Shown piece by piece: positions 33,350 through 41,920 of a DNA stretch of 64,000 nt. The stretch covers positions 62,001-126,000 of the forward strand of contig JACREZ010000025.1 of the NCBI GenBank assembly GCA_016212665.1. Reading direction: 5' to 3'. A model generated the notes under the pieces. It was not told where the DNA came from. It saw nothing but the letters and a program-made list of their open reading frames with translations, and did no database searches. The position numbers were made by a program, and so were the translations under genes. This DNA comes from Ignavibacteriota bacterium. GTDB lineage: Bacteria > Bacteroidota > Ignavibacteria > UBA10030 > SZUA-254. Position 1 is the stretch's first letter; each line of letters starts with the position of its first letter.

Positions 33350-34687
33350 ATGAAACGATATATTTTTTTCGCATTATTGTTTGTCCTTTTCATTCAGGGA
33401 CAATCACTCGGACACATCATCAGACAAACGTATAAACCAAAGATTGAGTTCTATGGCGATCTCAATCGAACTTGCGTTCCCCATCGCGGCGGAATTGCTT
33501 ATCTCGACATCTCTATCAACACCCCCGATGTTGAATCAAACAAAAGGAAACCCATGAATCTCTCCGTCGTGCTTGATAGAAGCGGTTCGATGGCAGATGC
33601 ACGAAAAATTGATTATGCAAAATCTGCTCTCAACTATTTAATTGATAACTTAACCGGAGAAGATTATTTTTCGTTGGTTATTTATGATGACCGGGTTGAC
33701 GTGCTTGTTACCCCTCAGCAGGTTCGCGACAAACGTCGTCTGAAAAACCTCGTGAGTGAAATTGAACCACGCGGCTCTACCAACTTAGGCGGCGGTATGA
33801 TTGAAGGTTTCCAAGTGGCAGAAAAGTTCGTCACGAAAGAATTGGTCAATCGTGTCATCCTGCTTTCCGATGGACTTGCGAACCAAGGTATTACGGACCC
33901 AGGCGAATTAAATCGAACTGCTTCCAGCTACCGAAATAAATCTATTTCCCTCAGCACGATGGGTGTTGGATTGGATTACAATGAGAACCTCATGCTCAGT
34001 CTTGCTGAGTCGGGCGGTGGAAATTATTATTACATCGAAAGCCCCAACCAACTTGCTTCAATCTTTGAGCGAGAGTTACGCGGACTTTCTGCAATCGTTG
34101 CGCAAAATGCCTTCATCGAACTCGAACTTGGTCGCGGAGTAACGGTGAGCGATGTAATCGGAAGCAGTTGGAACCGTGATTCCGAAACTCGAATCATTCA
34201 CCTCGGAGATTTATATGGAAATGAGCACCGAAACCTGACTGTTGAACTGAACATTCCCGAAGGAAACGGAACGAAGCGTGTTGCAACCGGAACATTGAAA
34301 TATGAATCAAGAAAGATTGACAAACGAAGATTTCCTACATTCACTGTCGAGATTTACTATACCGATGATATTGCAGAGTTAGACAAAAGTAAGAACATCG
34401 AAGTTCAAGGGAAAGTTGACGTAGCGCTTTCAACAAGGAAAGTCGAACAGGCAATGGTTGCTTTGGATGCAGGCGATGACGGAGGCGCTACACAGATGTT
34501 AGAAGAAGCCCGTTCTCTGATTCAATCTTCCGACGCGATTTCCAACCAAGCCGCTGCGCCAATGCTGGAAGAACAACTTGAATCACTTGAGACGTTTTCC
34601 AAAGAATTAAAAGATGAAACCAAAGATAAACGTGCAAGAAAGAAATCCATACAGTATCAAAACTATCAAACGCAGAAGAAAAAGTAG
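33350..34687 (+). CDS. Secreted von Willebrand factor A domain protein
   Basis: 445 residues. Start supported by CAGGAG 7 bp upstream; signal peptide 'MKRYIFFALLFVLFIQGQSLG' (partly quoted). A VWA domain (~65-240) has the MIDAS motif 'VVLDRSGSM' (DxSxS), 'GSTNLGGGM' with the Thr and 'LLSDGLANQG' with the Asp. A beta-rich domain follows (~250-355), then a helical tail (~370-430) and a basic C-terminus (QTQKKK). This layout matches bacterial VWA proteins that bind protein partners through a metal ion at the cell envelope. No protease domain is present. Terminator at 34708. Confidence 0.9.
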   Translation: MKRYIFFALLFVLFIQGQSLGHIIRQTYKPKIEFYGDLNRTCVPHRGGIAYLDISINTPDVESNKRKPMNLSVVLDRSGSMADARKIDYAKSALNYLIDNLTGEDYFSLVIYDDRVDVLVTPQQVRDKRRLKNLVSEIEPRGSTNLGGGMIEGFQVAEKFVTKELVNRVILLSDGLANQGITDPGELNRTASSYRNKSISLSTMGVGLDYNENLMLSLAESGGGNYYYIESPNQLASIFERELRGLSAIVAQNAFIELELGRGVTVSDVIGSSWNRDSETRIIHLGDLYGNEHRNLTVELNIPEGNGTKRVATGTLKYESRKIDKRRFPTFTVEIYYTDDIAELDKSKNIEVQGKVDVALSTRKVEQAMVALDAGDDGGATQMLEEARSLIQSSDAISNQAAAPMLEEQLESLETFSKELKDETKDKRARKKSIQYQNYQTQKKK

Positions 34688-34707
34688 AAAAGTAACCTTG
34701 CTTACCT

Positions 34708-34745
34708 AAAGTGCCACTTACGACAATGTGAGTGGCACTTTTCTT
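34708..34745 (+). terminator. Intrinsic terminator of the VWA gene
   Basis: AAAGTGCCACT (34708-34718) pairs exactly with AGTGGCACTTT (34731-34741), 12-nt loop, followed by a T-rich tail (TTCTTTCTTC). It is 20 bp past the stop codon. Confidence 0.8.
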
Positions 34746-34911
34746 TCTTCTGTACCGAAATTTTCAATGAAACAGACCACCGCTTTAACCATGGAACCTT
34801 CAATCGTGGAAGTAACAACACAAAACTTTTATTGGAAAACGAGGAATTTTTCTGTATCATTTCACTGTTTAATGTGAGGTTTTAAACCTCTCACAAATTA
34901 CAGGAACATTC

Positions 34912-37476
34912 TTGAAATACTCCAAAATCAAAGTTTTACGCTTCAGTCTCATTCTGTTAGTGCTTGCCGCACTTGCGGGATGCTCCACTTATCAGAGCGC
35001 TACTTCATATTTTAATACATACTACAACGCGAAGAAGCAATTTGACGACGCAGAAATGGAATTGAATAAAGCGCTTCGCACAGACCGCGATACAAATTAC
35101 TTTGCGCCACCTTCGAACAAATCGGGCGGCGGCAATGCGAAATTCGATAAGGTGATTGAAAAGTGTTCGAAACTTATTCAGTACTATCCGGAAAGTAATC
35201 TTGTTGATGACGCAATTTTACTCATTGGGAAATCAGGAGTCCATCTCGGTGAAACGGAAATGGCGATTCGAAAATTTGCCGAACTATTTCAAAATTTCCC
35301 GGAAAGCGATTTACTGCCGGAAGCAAAACTATGGAATGCAAAAGCCCTATTTTTTTCCGGCAAGCCGGACGAGGCGTTGGCAATTATTGAAAAACTTTTT
35401 CCTGAGGCAATCGAAGCCGGTCAAGAAGATATCGCCATCGAATCACAAATGCTCGCCGCGCAAATATATTTCAAACAACATGATTATCGCTCCGTTGCGC
35501 AACACTTGGAAAAAGCAGTCGTCCTGAACGGGAACAACGAAGTACTTGCATATGCACAGTATCAACTTGCCTTGTGTTACGATAGGATGAACGAATATGC
35601 CCCTGCCGCAAAAGCATATGCAGGTGTGTTGGATTTTAATCCCGAATTGACGTTAGCGTTCCGCTCACGGCTGCGCTCAGGAATTATGATGACTCATGCC
35701 GACCAGATAGAAGAAGCGCTTATCAAGTTTCAGGATATGAACGATGAACCGCTCAAACCGGAAGAACAGGCGCTCGTTGACCACGAAGTCGCGAACGCGT
35801 ATGCTATGCTCGGCGATTCGGCGAAAGCATTCGATATGTACCAGTACGTTGATACAACCTACAAACGTAGCGATGCGGCAGCGCGTAGTTACTACCGGCA
35901 GGGTTTGCTGATGGAAGAAGTCTATGGCGATTTCAAAAAAGCGCGGGAATATTTCGACAAAGCAAAATCCGAAAATCAGACTTCTGAAATTGTCCCGAAT
36001 GCCAAGAAGCGTTCCGAATATTTATCAAAATACTTCTCAATTCGAACGAATATCAAGAGGAACGATAGTTTATATTTTTATCTTGTCCACGAAGATTCTT
36101 TGAAGGAAATCGAAAAGAAAAAGCAGTTACAGGCAAAATCTGCTCTTACCGATTCACTGAAAAAAGATAGTTCGCTCGTTCTTTCTGATTCTTTGAAGTC
36201 GTTGCTTGATACTTCAAAAGGAATTATAGAAAAGTCGGCTTCGAATGATTCAGCCATCGTTGATGAGCAAATCAAACAAGAAGAAAATCTCATTACAGAA
36301 ACTGAAAAAAATGAAGAGGTAAACCAACACAACGAAGAAGGAGTTGCCGAAGAAAACGTTGAAGAACAAACCGAACAGGTTCAGGAAGAAGTGCAGGAAA
36401 CGCCACAAATGAGCGAACCACAAGGATTGGCTAAAACACTTGCCCAAATTCGGGCAGAGCGGAGAGATGACGAAGAAGAGGAAACCGATGAACCACTCTC
36501 GCGAGGAACTCTCGCACCGAAAACAGGAAAAGATAAATCCAAACAAACTGGTGAAACATCGAAAACACAAAAGGGAACTACACAGCCGGCAACTCAGCAA
36601 AGCAGTGTCGGATTGACGTTTGATTCGCTCGATGTGCTTCAAGCAAAAGACTATTATGAGTTAGCAACTTTGTTTCTGTTGGATATGCACCTGTATGATT
36701 CAGCACAAATTATGTTTGAAAAAGTTATTGCCGAGTTTCCAACTTCTCCATTTGTCCCCCGTTCGCTCTACACACTTGCTGAAATTTATCGTGCTGATGA
36801 TGATACATGTTCGATAGATTCCCTCTACAGAATCATTCACTCGGATTTCAAAAAGAGCGAGTACGGGAAACATCTCAGCAAATACTTCGGCGAAGTCGAA
36901 GATACGGTGAAGAACATTGACTCGGCAGAAGTGAAATATGCCACAATAAATCTTTTTGTTGATTCAACTCAGGCAAAGAAAACAATTGAGCAACTGGAAG
37001 CAATAACAATGGAATTTCCAAAATCGCCGTACAGCATGAAAGCGATGTATGCAATCGGGTGGCTGTATGAAAATTCCCTGAAGAATTTTGATAGCGCGGC
37101 ATCCATTTATAAAAAACTGATTGAATCGTTTCCTTCATCCGACTACGCACTCGATGCAAAACCTCGTGTATCGGTAAAGGAAAATCCTGAGAGCATCAAT
37201 CAGTTTGTTCAGATAAAAGAAATTCAGGCAATTCCGAAACCGCAAAAGCCACAACGCGGAACCCAACAAACTCAAGGTCAGCAGGAAGAACAGCAAGGAC
37301 AGCAAGGAAGATACGGCGCACCTCGTGACCGGGGCAGAGATAGAAATCTTGAAGAAGAGGAAGAACCGCTTGACGAAGGATTGGAGGACGAACCAGTTGA
37401 CGAAGAACCATCAGATGATAGTGGTGATGACGGTGGCGGAACAGATGATGATGGCGGCGGTTACCTCAATCGGTAA
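34912..37476 (+). CDS. TPR lipoprotein resembling PorW/SprE of type IX secretion
   Basis: 854 residues from a TTG at 34912 (AGGA 7 bp upstream). Lipoprotein signal 'FSLILLVLAALAGC'. The start of the mature protein, 'STYQSATSYFNTYYNAKKQF', resembles the N-terminus of PorW/SprE lipoproteins. TPR repeats cover ~80-390 ('YYPESNLVDDAILLIGK', 'LGDSAKAFDMYQYVD'), then an acidic, low-complexity region (~400-560), more TPRs (~575-770: 'FPTSPFVPRSLYTLAEIY', 'IESFPSSDYALDAKP') and an Asp/Glu/Gly-rich tail. In T9SS bacteria PorW/SprE is required for secretion. The three sorting-domain proteins here make a T9SS role plausible but unproven. Confidence 0.75.
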   Translation: MKYSKIKVLRFSLILLVLAALAGCSTYQSATSYFNTYYNAKKQFDDAEMELNKALRTDRDTNYFAPPSNKSGGGNAKFDKVIEKCSKLIQYYPESNLVDDAILLIGKSGVHLGETEMAIRKFAELFQNFPESDLLPEAKLWNAKALFFSGKPDEALAIIEKLFPEAIEAGQEDIAIESQMLAAQIYFKQHDYRSVAQHLEKAVVLNGNNEVLAYAQYQLALCYDRMNEYAPAAKAYAGVLDFNPELTLAFRSRLRSGIMMTHADQIEEALIKFQDMNDEPLKPEEQALVDHEVANAYAMLGDSAKAFDMYQYVDTTYKRSDAAARSYYRQGLLMEEVYGDFKKAREYFDKAKSENQTSEIVPNAKKRSEYLSKYFSIRTNIKRNDSLYFYLVHEDSLKEIEKKKQLQAKSALTDSLKKDSSLVLSDSLKSLLDTSKGIIEKSASNDSAIVDEQIKQEENLITETEKNEEVNQHNEEGVAEENVEEQTEQVQEEVQETPQMSEPQGLAKTLAQIRAERRDDEEEETDEPLSRGTLAPKTGKDKSKQTGETSKTQKGTTQPATQQSSVGLTFDSLDVLQAKDYYELATLFLLDMHLYDSAQIMFEKVIAEFPTSPFVPRSLYTLAEIYRADDDTCSIDSLYRIIHSDFKKSEYGKHLSKYFGEVEDTVKNIDSAEVKYATINLFVDSTQAKKTIEQLEAITMEFPKSPYSMKAMYAIGWLYENSLKNFDSAASIYKKLIESFPSSDYALDAKPRVSVKENPESINQFVQIKEIQAIPKPQKPQRGTQQTQGQQEEQQGQQGRYGAPRDRGRDRNLEEEEEPLDEGLEDEPVDEEPSDDSGDDGGGTDDDGGGYLNR

Positions 37477-37485
37477 TTTTGTTAC

Positions 37486-38265
37486 ATGATGCTCCACACC
37501 ATCTGTCCTGTTACTTCGGTTGAACACGTTGGTCCGAATATAATAGTCATAGGTTTCCGTTCTCCAGAAATTGCCGCGAGCGCAAACGCCGGACAATTTC
37601 TCAACATCAAAGTCAACGAAACATTTCAACCGCTCTTCCGCAGACCGTTCAGTGTGTATCACGTTGAAGAGGAAACTGTAAAAATCATTTTTCAGGTGTT
37701 CGGACTTGGGACTCAGTCGCTCGTTGCCAAACAACTCGGTGAATCAGTTGATGTTCTCGGTCCGTTAGGTCATGGCTTCCGTGTTGATGATAATTTTGAA
37801 ACCGCACTCCTCGTCGGCGGCGGGCTTGGTGTCGCACCGCTTCCGCTTCTCACCCGGCAACTGAGCGGCAAAAAAAACATTGCAACATTTCTCGGCGCAC
37901 GAACAAAAGAACAAATCGTTCCCTCCTTTCTTGAAAATATTCAAACAGCAACTGACGACGCAAGTCTCGGATTCAAGGGAACCGTTGTTTCTTTGCTTGA
38001 TAATTATTTGAAAGTGCATCAGGTACGCAAGCCGAAAATATTTGCATGCGGTCCGAATGTCATGCTGAACGCGCTCGGGGAACTCGCTCAACGAAGGAAC
38101 ATCCCGTGTGAGGTTTCACTCGAAACTACAATGGCGTGCGGAATAGGAATTTGTCAGGGTTGTCCGGTTGAACGAGTTCAGCAGGAAAAAAAATATTCGC
38201 TCTGTTGTAAAGAGGGTCCGGTGTTTGATGTTCAAACAATAATATTTCCCAATGCCCAACACTGA
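37486..38265 (+). CDS. pyrK: Dihydroorotate dehydrogenase electron-transfer subunit
   Basis: 259 residues. FAD-binding 'LFRRPFSVYHVEE', NAD-binding 'TALLVGGGLGVAPLPLL', 'IFACGPNVMLNAL' and the [2Fe-2S] cluster 'TTMACGIGICQGCPV' plus later Cys in 'YSLCCKEGPVF'. PyrK passes electrons from type 1B dihydroorotate dehydrogenase to NAD. It overlaps pyrD by 14 bp, so the two subunits are translationally coupled. Confidence 0.95.
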   Translation: MMLHTICPVTSVEHVGPNIIVIGFRSPEIAASANAGQFLNIKVNETFQPLFRRPFSVYHVEEETVKIIFQVFGLGTQSLVAKQLGESVDVLGPLGHGFRVDDNFETALLVGGGLGVAPLPLLTRQLSGKKNIATFLGARTKEQIVPSFLENIQTATDDASLGFKGTVVSLLDNYLKVHQVRKPKIFACGPNVMLNALGELAQRRNIPCEVSLETTMACGIGICQGCPVERVQQEKKYSLCCKEGPVFDVQTIIFPNAQH

Positions 38266-39196
38266 AGTAACAATCGGCTCACTCAAACTGAAGAATCCTG
38301 TCCTGACCGCCTCCGGCACGTTCGGGTACGGCGATGAAGTGAAAGAATTGGTTGATGGTTCCAAACTCGGCGGCATCATCACAAAATCGCTTTCGCTGAA
38401 GCCGCGTGACGGGAACGCGCCGAATCGTATCGTTGAAACATCGGGCGGAATGTTGAACTCGATTGGATTGGCAAACATCGGTGTCCGTGCGTTCATCGAA
38501 CAGAAACTTCCCTACCTGCGTGAATTGGATACAGTTATCATCGCGAACATTGCAGCAAGCACGCTTGATGAATATTGTGAAGTGCTTTCACTCCTTGAAC
38601 ATGAAAACGGAATTGACGGCTACGAAATTAACGTCTCCTGCCCGAATGTAAAAGAAGGCGGTTTGAACTTCGGGACGAACTGCGACATGATTGCGGAAAT
38701 TACACGCCGCCTCCGCCCGCTGACCACTAAGCCACTCATCATTAAACTCACACCAAACGTCACACACATCGCTGACTTCGCCCGCTCTGCCGAACTTGCC
38801 GGCGCCGATGCAATTTCCTGTGTCAATACATTCGTCGGAATGGCGATTGACATTCGAACAAAGAAACCGAAACTTTCAACCGTCACCGGCGGACTTTCCG
38901 GTCCGGCAATCAAACCACTCGCACTTGCTAAAGTATATGAAGCATCGCAAGCAGTGAACATTCCCGTCATCGGCATCGGCGGCATCATGACATGGGAAGA
39001 TGCGATTGAATTTCTCCTCGCAGGCGCGACGGCAATTCAGGTCGGCACCGCCAACTTTATTGACCCGACAGCCGGAGTGAAAATTGCAGATGGAATCAAA
39101 TCGTACTGTGAGAAATCAAACATTGCCAGTGTAACGGAATTGATTGGAGCGCTTGATGCGAAGCGGGACAATTCTATTCTTAGCAGTTGGCTATAA
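38252..39196 (+). CDS. pyrD: Dihydroorotate dehydrogenase, type 1B catalytic subunit
   Basis: 314 residues, the normal length for PyrDB. Motifs: 'LKNPVLTASGTFGYG', 'GGIITKSLSLKPRDGN', 'IANIAASTLDEY', 'YEINVSCPNVKEGG' with the catalytic Cys, 'PLIIKLTPNV', 'GADAISCVNT', 'GGLSGPAIKPLAL' and 'IPVIGIGGIMTWEDAIEF'. It is an FMN enzyme that converts dihydroorotate to orotate in pyrimidine synthesis. The Cys (not Ser) base is that of class 1 enzymes. It pairs with PyrK upstream. Confidence 0.97.
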   Translation: MPNTEVTIGSLKLKNPVLTASGTFGYGDEVKELVDGSKLGGIITKSLSLKPRDGNAPNRIVETSGGMLNSIGLANIGVRAFIEQKLPYLRELDTVIIANIAASTLDEYCEVLSLLEHENGIDGYEINVSCPNVKEGGLNFGTNCDMIAEITRRLRPLTTKPLIIKLTPNVTHIADFARSAELAGADAISCVNTFVGMAIDIRTKKPKLSTVTGGLSGPAIKPLALAKVYEASQAVNIPVIGIGGIMTWEDAIEFLLAGATAIQVGTANFIDPTAGVKIADGIKSYCEKSNIASVTELIGALDAKRDNSILSSWL

Positions 39197-39204
39197 AAAA
39201 CGAT

Positions 39205-39365
39205 TTAAGATTTATGATTCAGGATTTTTGATTCTTGATGTTTGATGCTCGGTTTATGAAACAGAAAACAGGAAACGGGAAACAGGAAACTGAAGCCAGG
39301 AAACTGAAAACCCAAAACCCGAAACCCGAAACTACAAACTCCACAACTCCAATACTCCGATACTC
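39205..39365. repeat. Short-word repeat tract spanning the folC 5' end
   Basis: A chain of degenerate direct repeats: gatttatgattcagg/gattcttgatg, then gaaacaggaaac-type words (39256-39320), then aactccaatactcc-type words (39325-39365). The tract continues without a break into the folC reading frame. Confidence 0.7.
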
Positions 39366-40647
39366 CAATCCGCTTGAGTTTCTCTACTCCCTCCAACAAT
39401 TCGGAATCAAACTCGGACTCCGAAACATCCAACTGTTGTGTGAGTTTCTCGGGAATCCCGAACGAAAATTTCCGTCCGTTCATATTGCAGGCACGAACGG
39501 GAAGGGTTCAACCTCTGCCATGCTTGCGGCGATTCTTACTGCTTCCGGTTATCGAACAGGGCTGTATACTTCTCCACATCTTGTCGAATTCAATGAACGA
39601 ATAAGAATTGACGGGAAAAAGATTTCCGATGAACAGATTGCAGATTACTGCAAGTACCTCAAACCGAAAATTATTGAAACGAAATCAACATTCTTCGAAT
39701 CAACAACGGCAATCGCTTTCAAATATTTTGCCGATGAGAAGGTGGACATTGCAATCATCGAAACGGGATTGGGGGGAAGATTTGATGCGACGAATGTTGT
39801 CACGCCGTTACTCAGCATTATCACCAACATCGGACTTGACCATACAGAACATCTCGGTAAAACGCTTGCCGAAATTGCTCTTGAAAAAGCGGGCATCATC
39901 AAAAGAAATATTCCTTGCATGTTTGAAGCAAACGAGCGAGAAACAAGAACCGTCATTCGAAACGTAGCAAAGAATAATTATTCAAGAGTAATTGAACCGC
40001 AACGTTCCGGTTTACTGAGTGTTGCGGAAAATTCTTTGGAAGGATTGACTGTCAACCTGTGGACAACGAAAAGGAACTATCGCTCACTCCGTACATCTCT
40101 CCCCGGCAACCATCAGCAACTCAATCTTCGCCTTGCTGTTCATGGAGCCGAACATCTAAAACATGAGTGTGGCTTTGACAACATTACTATCAAATCTATG
40201 AAGCATGGATTGAAAAATATTCAATCGCTTGCGGGACTTCATGCACGTCTCGAAGTCATTAGCAACGAGCCGCTTATCGTTGCTGATGTTGCACACAATC
40301 CTGAAGGAATCAATGCGGCGATTCGTTCATTGAAGCAAATGCTTTTCAGCCGTCCCGTTGTTGTGTTTGGAGTGATGAAAGATAAAGAGTATCAAACAAT
40401 GATTGATTCAATCACGAAGTTTGCCCGGCACGTCATTGCAGTTCAGCCAAAAACTGAGAGAGCATTATCAAGCAAGGAACTGACAGAGAAATTTCATGCA
40501 AAACAATTCCCAACATATAACGGCGGAACGGTTGTGAACGGACTTTCACTTGCTCAATCGTTTGTTCGCCCTAATGAGGCAATTGTCATTTTCGGGTCAC
40601 ATTATGTTGTGGGAGAAGCATTTGAAGCGCTTCATATTCAAACGTAG
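39256..40647 (+). CDS. folC: Folylpolyglutamate/dihydrofolate synthase
   Basis: About 463 residues from the ATG at 39256 (another in-frame ATG is at 39238). The conserved protein begins near residue ~37 with 'NPLEFLYSLQQFGIKLGL' and continues 'HIAGTNGKGSTSAML' (P-loop), 'TSPHLVEFNERI', 'TTAIAFKYFADEKVDIAIIETGLGGRFDATN' (partly quoted), 'VADVAHNPEGINAAI' and 'VVFGVMKDKEY'. It ligates glutamate to dihydropteroate or folates. Residues 1-36 (MKQKTGNGKQETEARKLKTQ and following) are encoded entirely by short-word repeats and look unlike any FolC N-terminus. No other ATG, GTG or TTG lies between the repeat and the conserved start. Confidence 0.93.
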   Translation: MKQKTGNGKQETEARKLKTQNPKPETTNSTTPILRYSNPLEFLYSLQQFGIKLGLRNIQLLCEFLGNPERKFPSVHIAGTNGKGSTSAMLAAILTASGYRTGLYTSPHLVEFNERIRIDGKKISDEQIADYCKYLKPKIIETKSTFFESTTAIAFKYFADEKVDIAIIETGLGGRFDATNVVTPLLSIITNIGLDHTEHLGKTLAEIALEKAGIIKRNIPCMFEANERETRTVIRNVAKNNYSRVIEPQRSGLLSVAENSLEGLTVNLWTTKRNYRSLRTSLPGNHQQLNLRLAVHGAEHLKHECGFDNITIKSMKHGLKNIQSLAGLHARLEVISNEPLIVADVAHNPEGINAAIRSLKQMLFSRPVVVFGVMKDKEYQTMIDSITKFARHVIAVQPKTERALSSKELTEKFHAKQFPTYNGGTVVNGLSLAQSFVRPNEAIVIFGSHYVVGEAFEALHIQT

Positions 40648-40789
40648 ATTCTCCTCCTTTACACCCATTCTCAAATCCATCCTTCGCCACTTAAAAAAAA
40701 TTACCCCTTAGCAAAACTCCAACGGCTAATTCCAAATTGTTTATTATGCTCATTTTTGATAATTTCATTTCCAACAAATCAAAAAAAAT

Positions 40790-41713
40790 ATGAGCAACAA
40801 ACTTTACGTTATCGGAATTGACGGAGGCGGAACAAAAACCCGCGCGATGCTTGCAGATTTACATGGAACAATTCTTTCCGAAGCAAACGGATTCGGCTCG
40901 AACCCGAACATCATCGGGTTTGACCGCTCGGCAAAAATCATTTTCAATCTTATCCGTGAGTGTTGCGGGAAAATCAAACAGCCGGTCAACTATGTAAGAA
41001 ATGTCGTTGCCGGAATTGCTGGCATCGGGCGACCTGCCGACAAAGCCCTACTTCAAAAGGAACTCCTTCGGCTCAGCGACAAAAACCGAATCGTCAGATT
41101 GGAAAGCGATGCGCGAATTGCATTGGAAGCCGCGTTGCCGTGGCGTCCGGGAATTGTGTTGATTGCGGGAACAGGTTCAATTGTCTATTACCGGAACGAT
41201 GAGAATCAGTTCGCCCGTGCAGGCGGTTGGGGAAGAATTTTGGGTGATGACGGGAGTGGATATGCAATTGCCCGTGAAGCACTTCGGGCAGTGATGTCAC
41301 AGTTCGACGGACAAGGAAAACCTACGTTGCTGACAAACAAAGCGCTTGATTTTTTTCAGATAGATTCTCCCGAATACTTGGTCTCGGCAATCCGAAAGGC
41401 GGAGGGAGAAATCGCTCCGTTCACTCCGAAAGTGCTCGAGGCGGCGGTTGAACACGATGAAGTCTCAATTCGAATACTCGAATCGAACAGCGATGACCTG
41501 CTGAGATTAGTCGAAGTAGTTATGCAAAAGGAATCACCGCAGAAGAAACTTACCATTGCTACGTTGGGCGGGTTACTTGAAAAATCAAATGTGTATTACG
41601 ACATGGTGAAGAAAAAAATCCGGCAGAAGTTTCCTCACGTTTATTTTCAAAAACCGAAATTTCCTTCTACGTTTGGCGCGCTTATTTTAGCGTTGGAGGA
41701 ACCTCAACCATAA
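40790..41713 (+). CDS. N-acetylglucosamine kinase-like (BadF/BadG ATPase family)
   Basis: 307 residues of the ASKHA fold: phosphate-1 'VIGIDGGGTKTRAMLADL', 'VAGIAGIGRP', phosphate-2 'GIVLIAGTGSIVYY', 'AGGWGRILGDDGSGYAIAREAL' (partly quoted) and adenosine motif 'TIATLGGLLEKSNVYYD'. The GGWG-xxLGDxGSG block is typical of GlcNAc kinases that recycle amino sugars. It may equally be a related sugar kinase. A REP-like palindrome follows. Confidence 0.88.
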   Translation: MSNKLYVIGIDGGGTKTRAMLADLHGTILSEANGFGSNPNIIGFDRSAKIIFNLIRECCGKIKQPVNYVRNVVAGIAGIGRPADKALLQKELLRLSDKNRIVRLESDARIALEAALPWRPGIVLIAGTGSIVYYRNDENQFARAGGWGRILGDDGSGYAIAREALRAVMSQFDGQGKPTLLTNKALDFFQIDSPEYLVSAIRKAEGEIAPFTPKVLEAAVEHDEVSIRILESNSDDLLRLVEVVMQKESPQKKLTIATLGGLLEKSNVYYDMVKKKIRQKFPHVYFQKPKFPSTFGALILALEEPQP

Positions 41714-41725
41714 AGATGTTATTCG

Positions 41726-41840
41726 GGTTGTCTCAAAAGAACTAACGATGGTAGGACAGACATTCTTGTCTGTCAAAAATTTGTCATATTCATAAAAGCG
41801 ACAGGCAGGAATGCCTGTCCTACCAACTTTTGAGACAGCC
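41726..41840. repeat. REP/BIME-like palindromic element, ~115 bp
   Basis: Outer arms 41726-41739 and 41827-41840 pair over 14 positions (one G-T). Inside are two hairpins, GACAGAC/GTCTGTC (41755-41774) and GACAGGC/GCCTGTC (about 41800-41819), and GGTAGGACAG pairs with CTGTCCTACC. It lies between convergent genes. A fragment with similar words (ggtagggcaggca ... tgcctgcc) occurs at about 60401-60447. Confidence 0.75.
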
Positions 41841-41920
41841 ACGAATCCATTTATCAGACTGTCAATGAGATTCTTTGGGCATCGAGCTAACGCGGGATTC
41901 CCTCGGAACAGAGAGAATGT

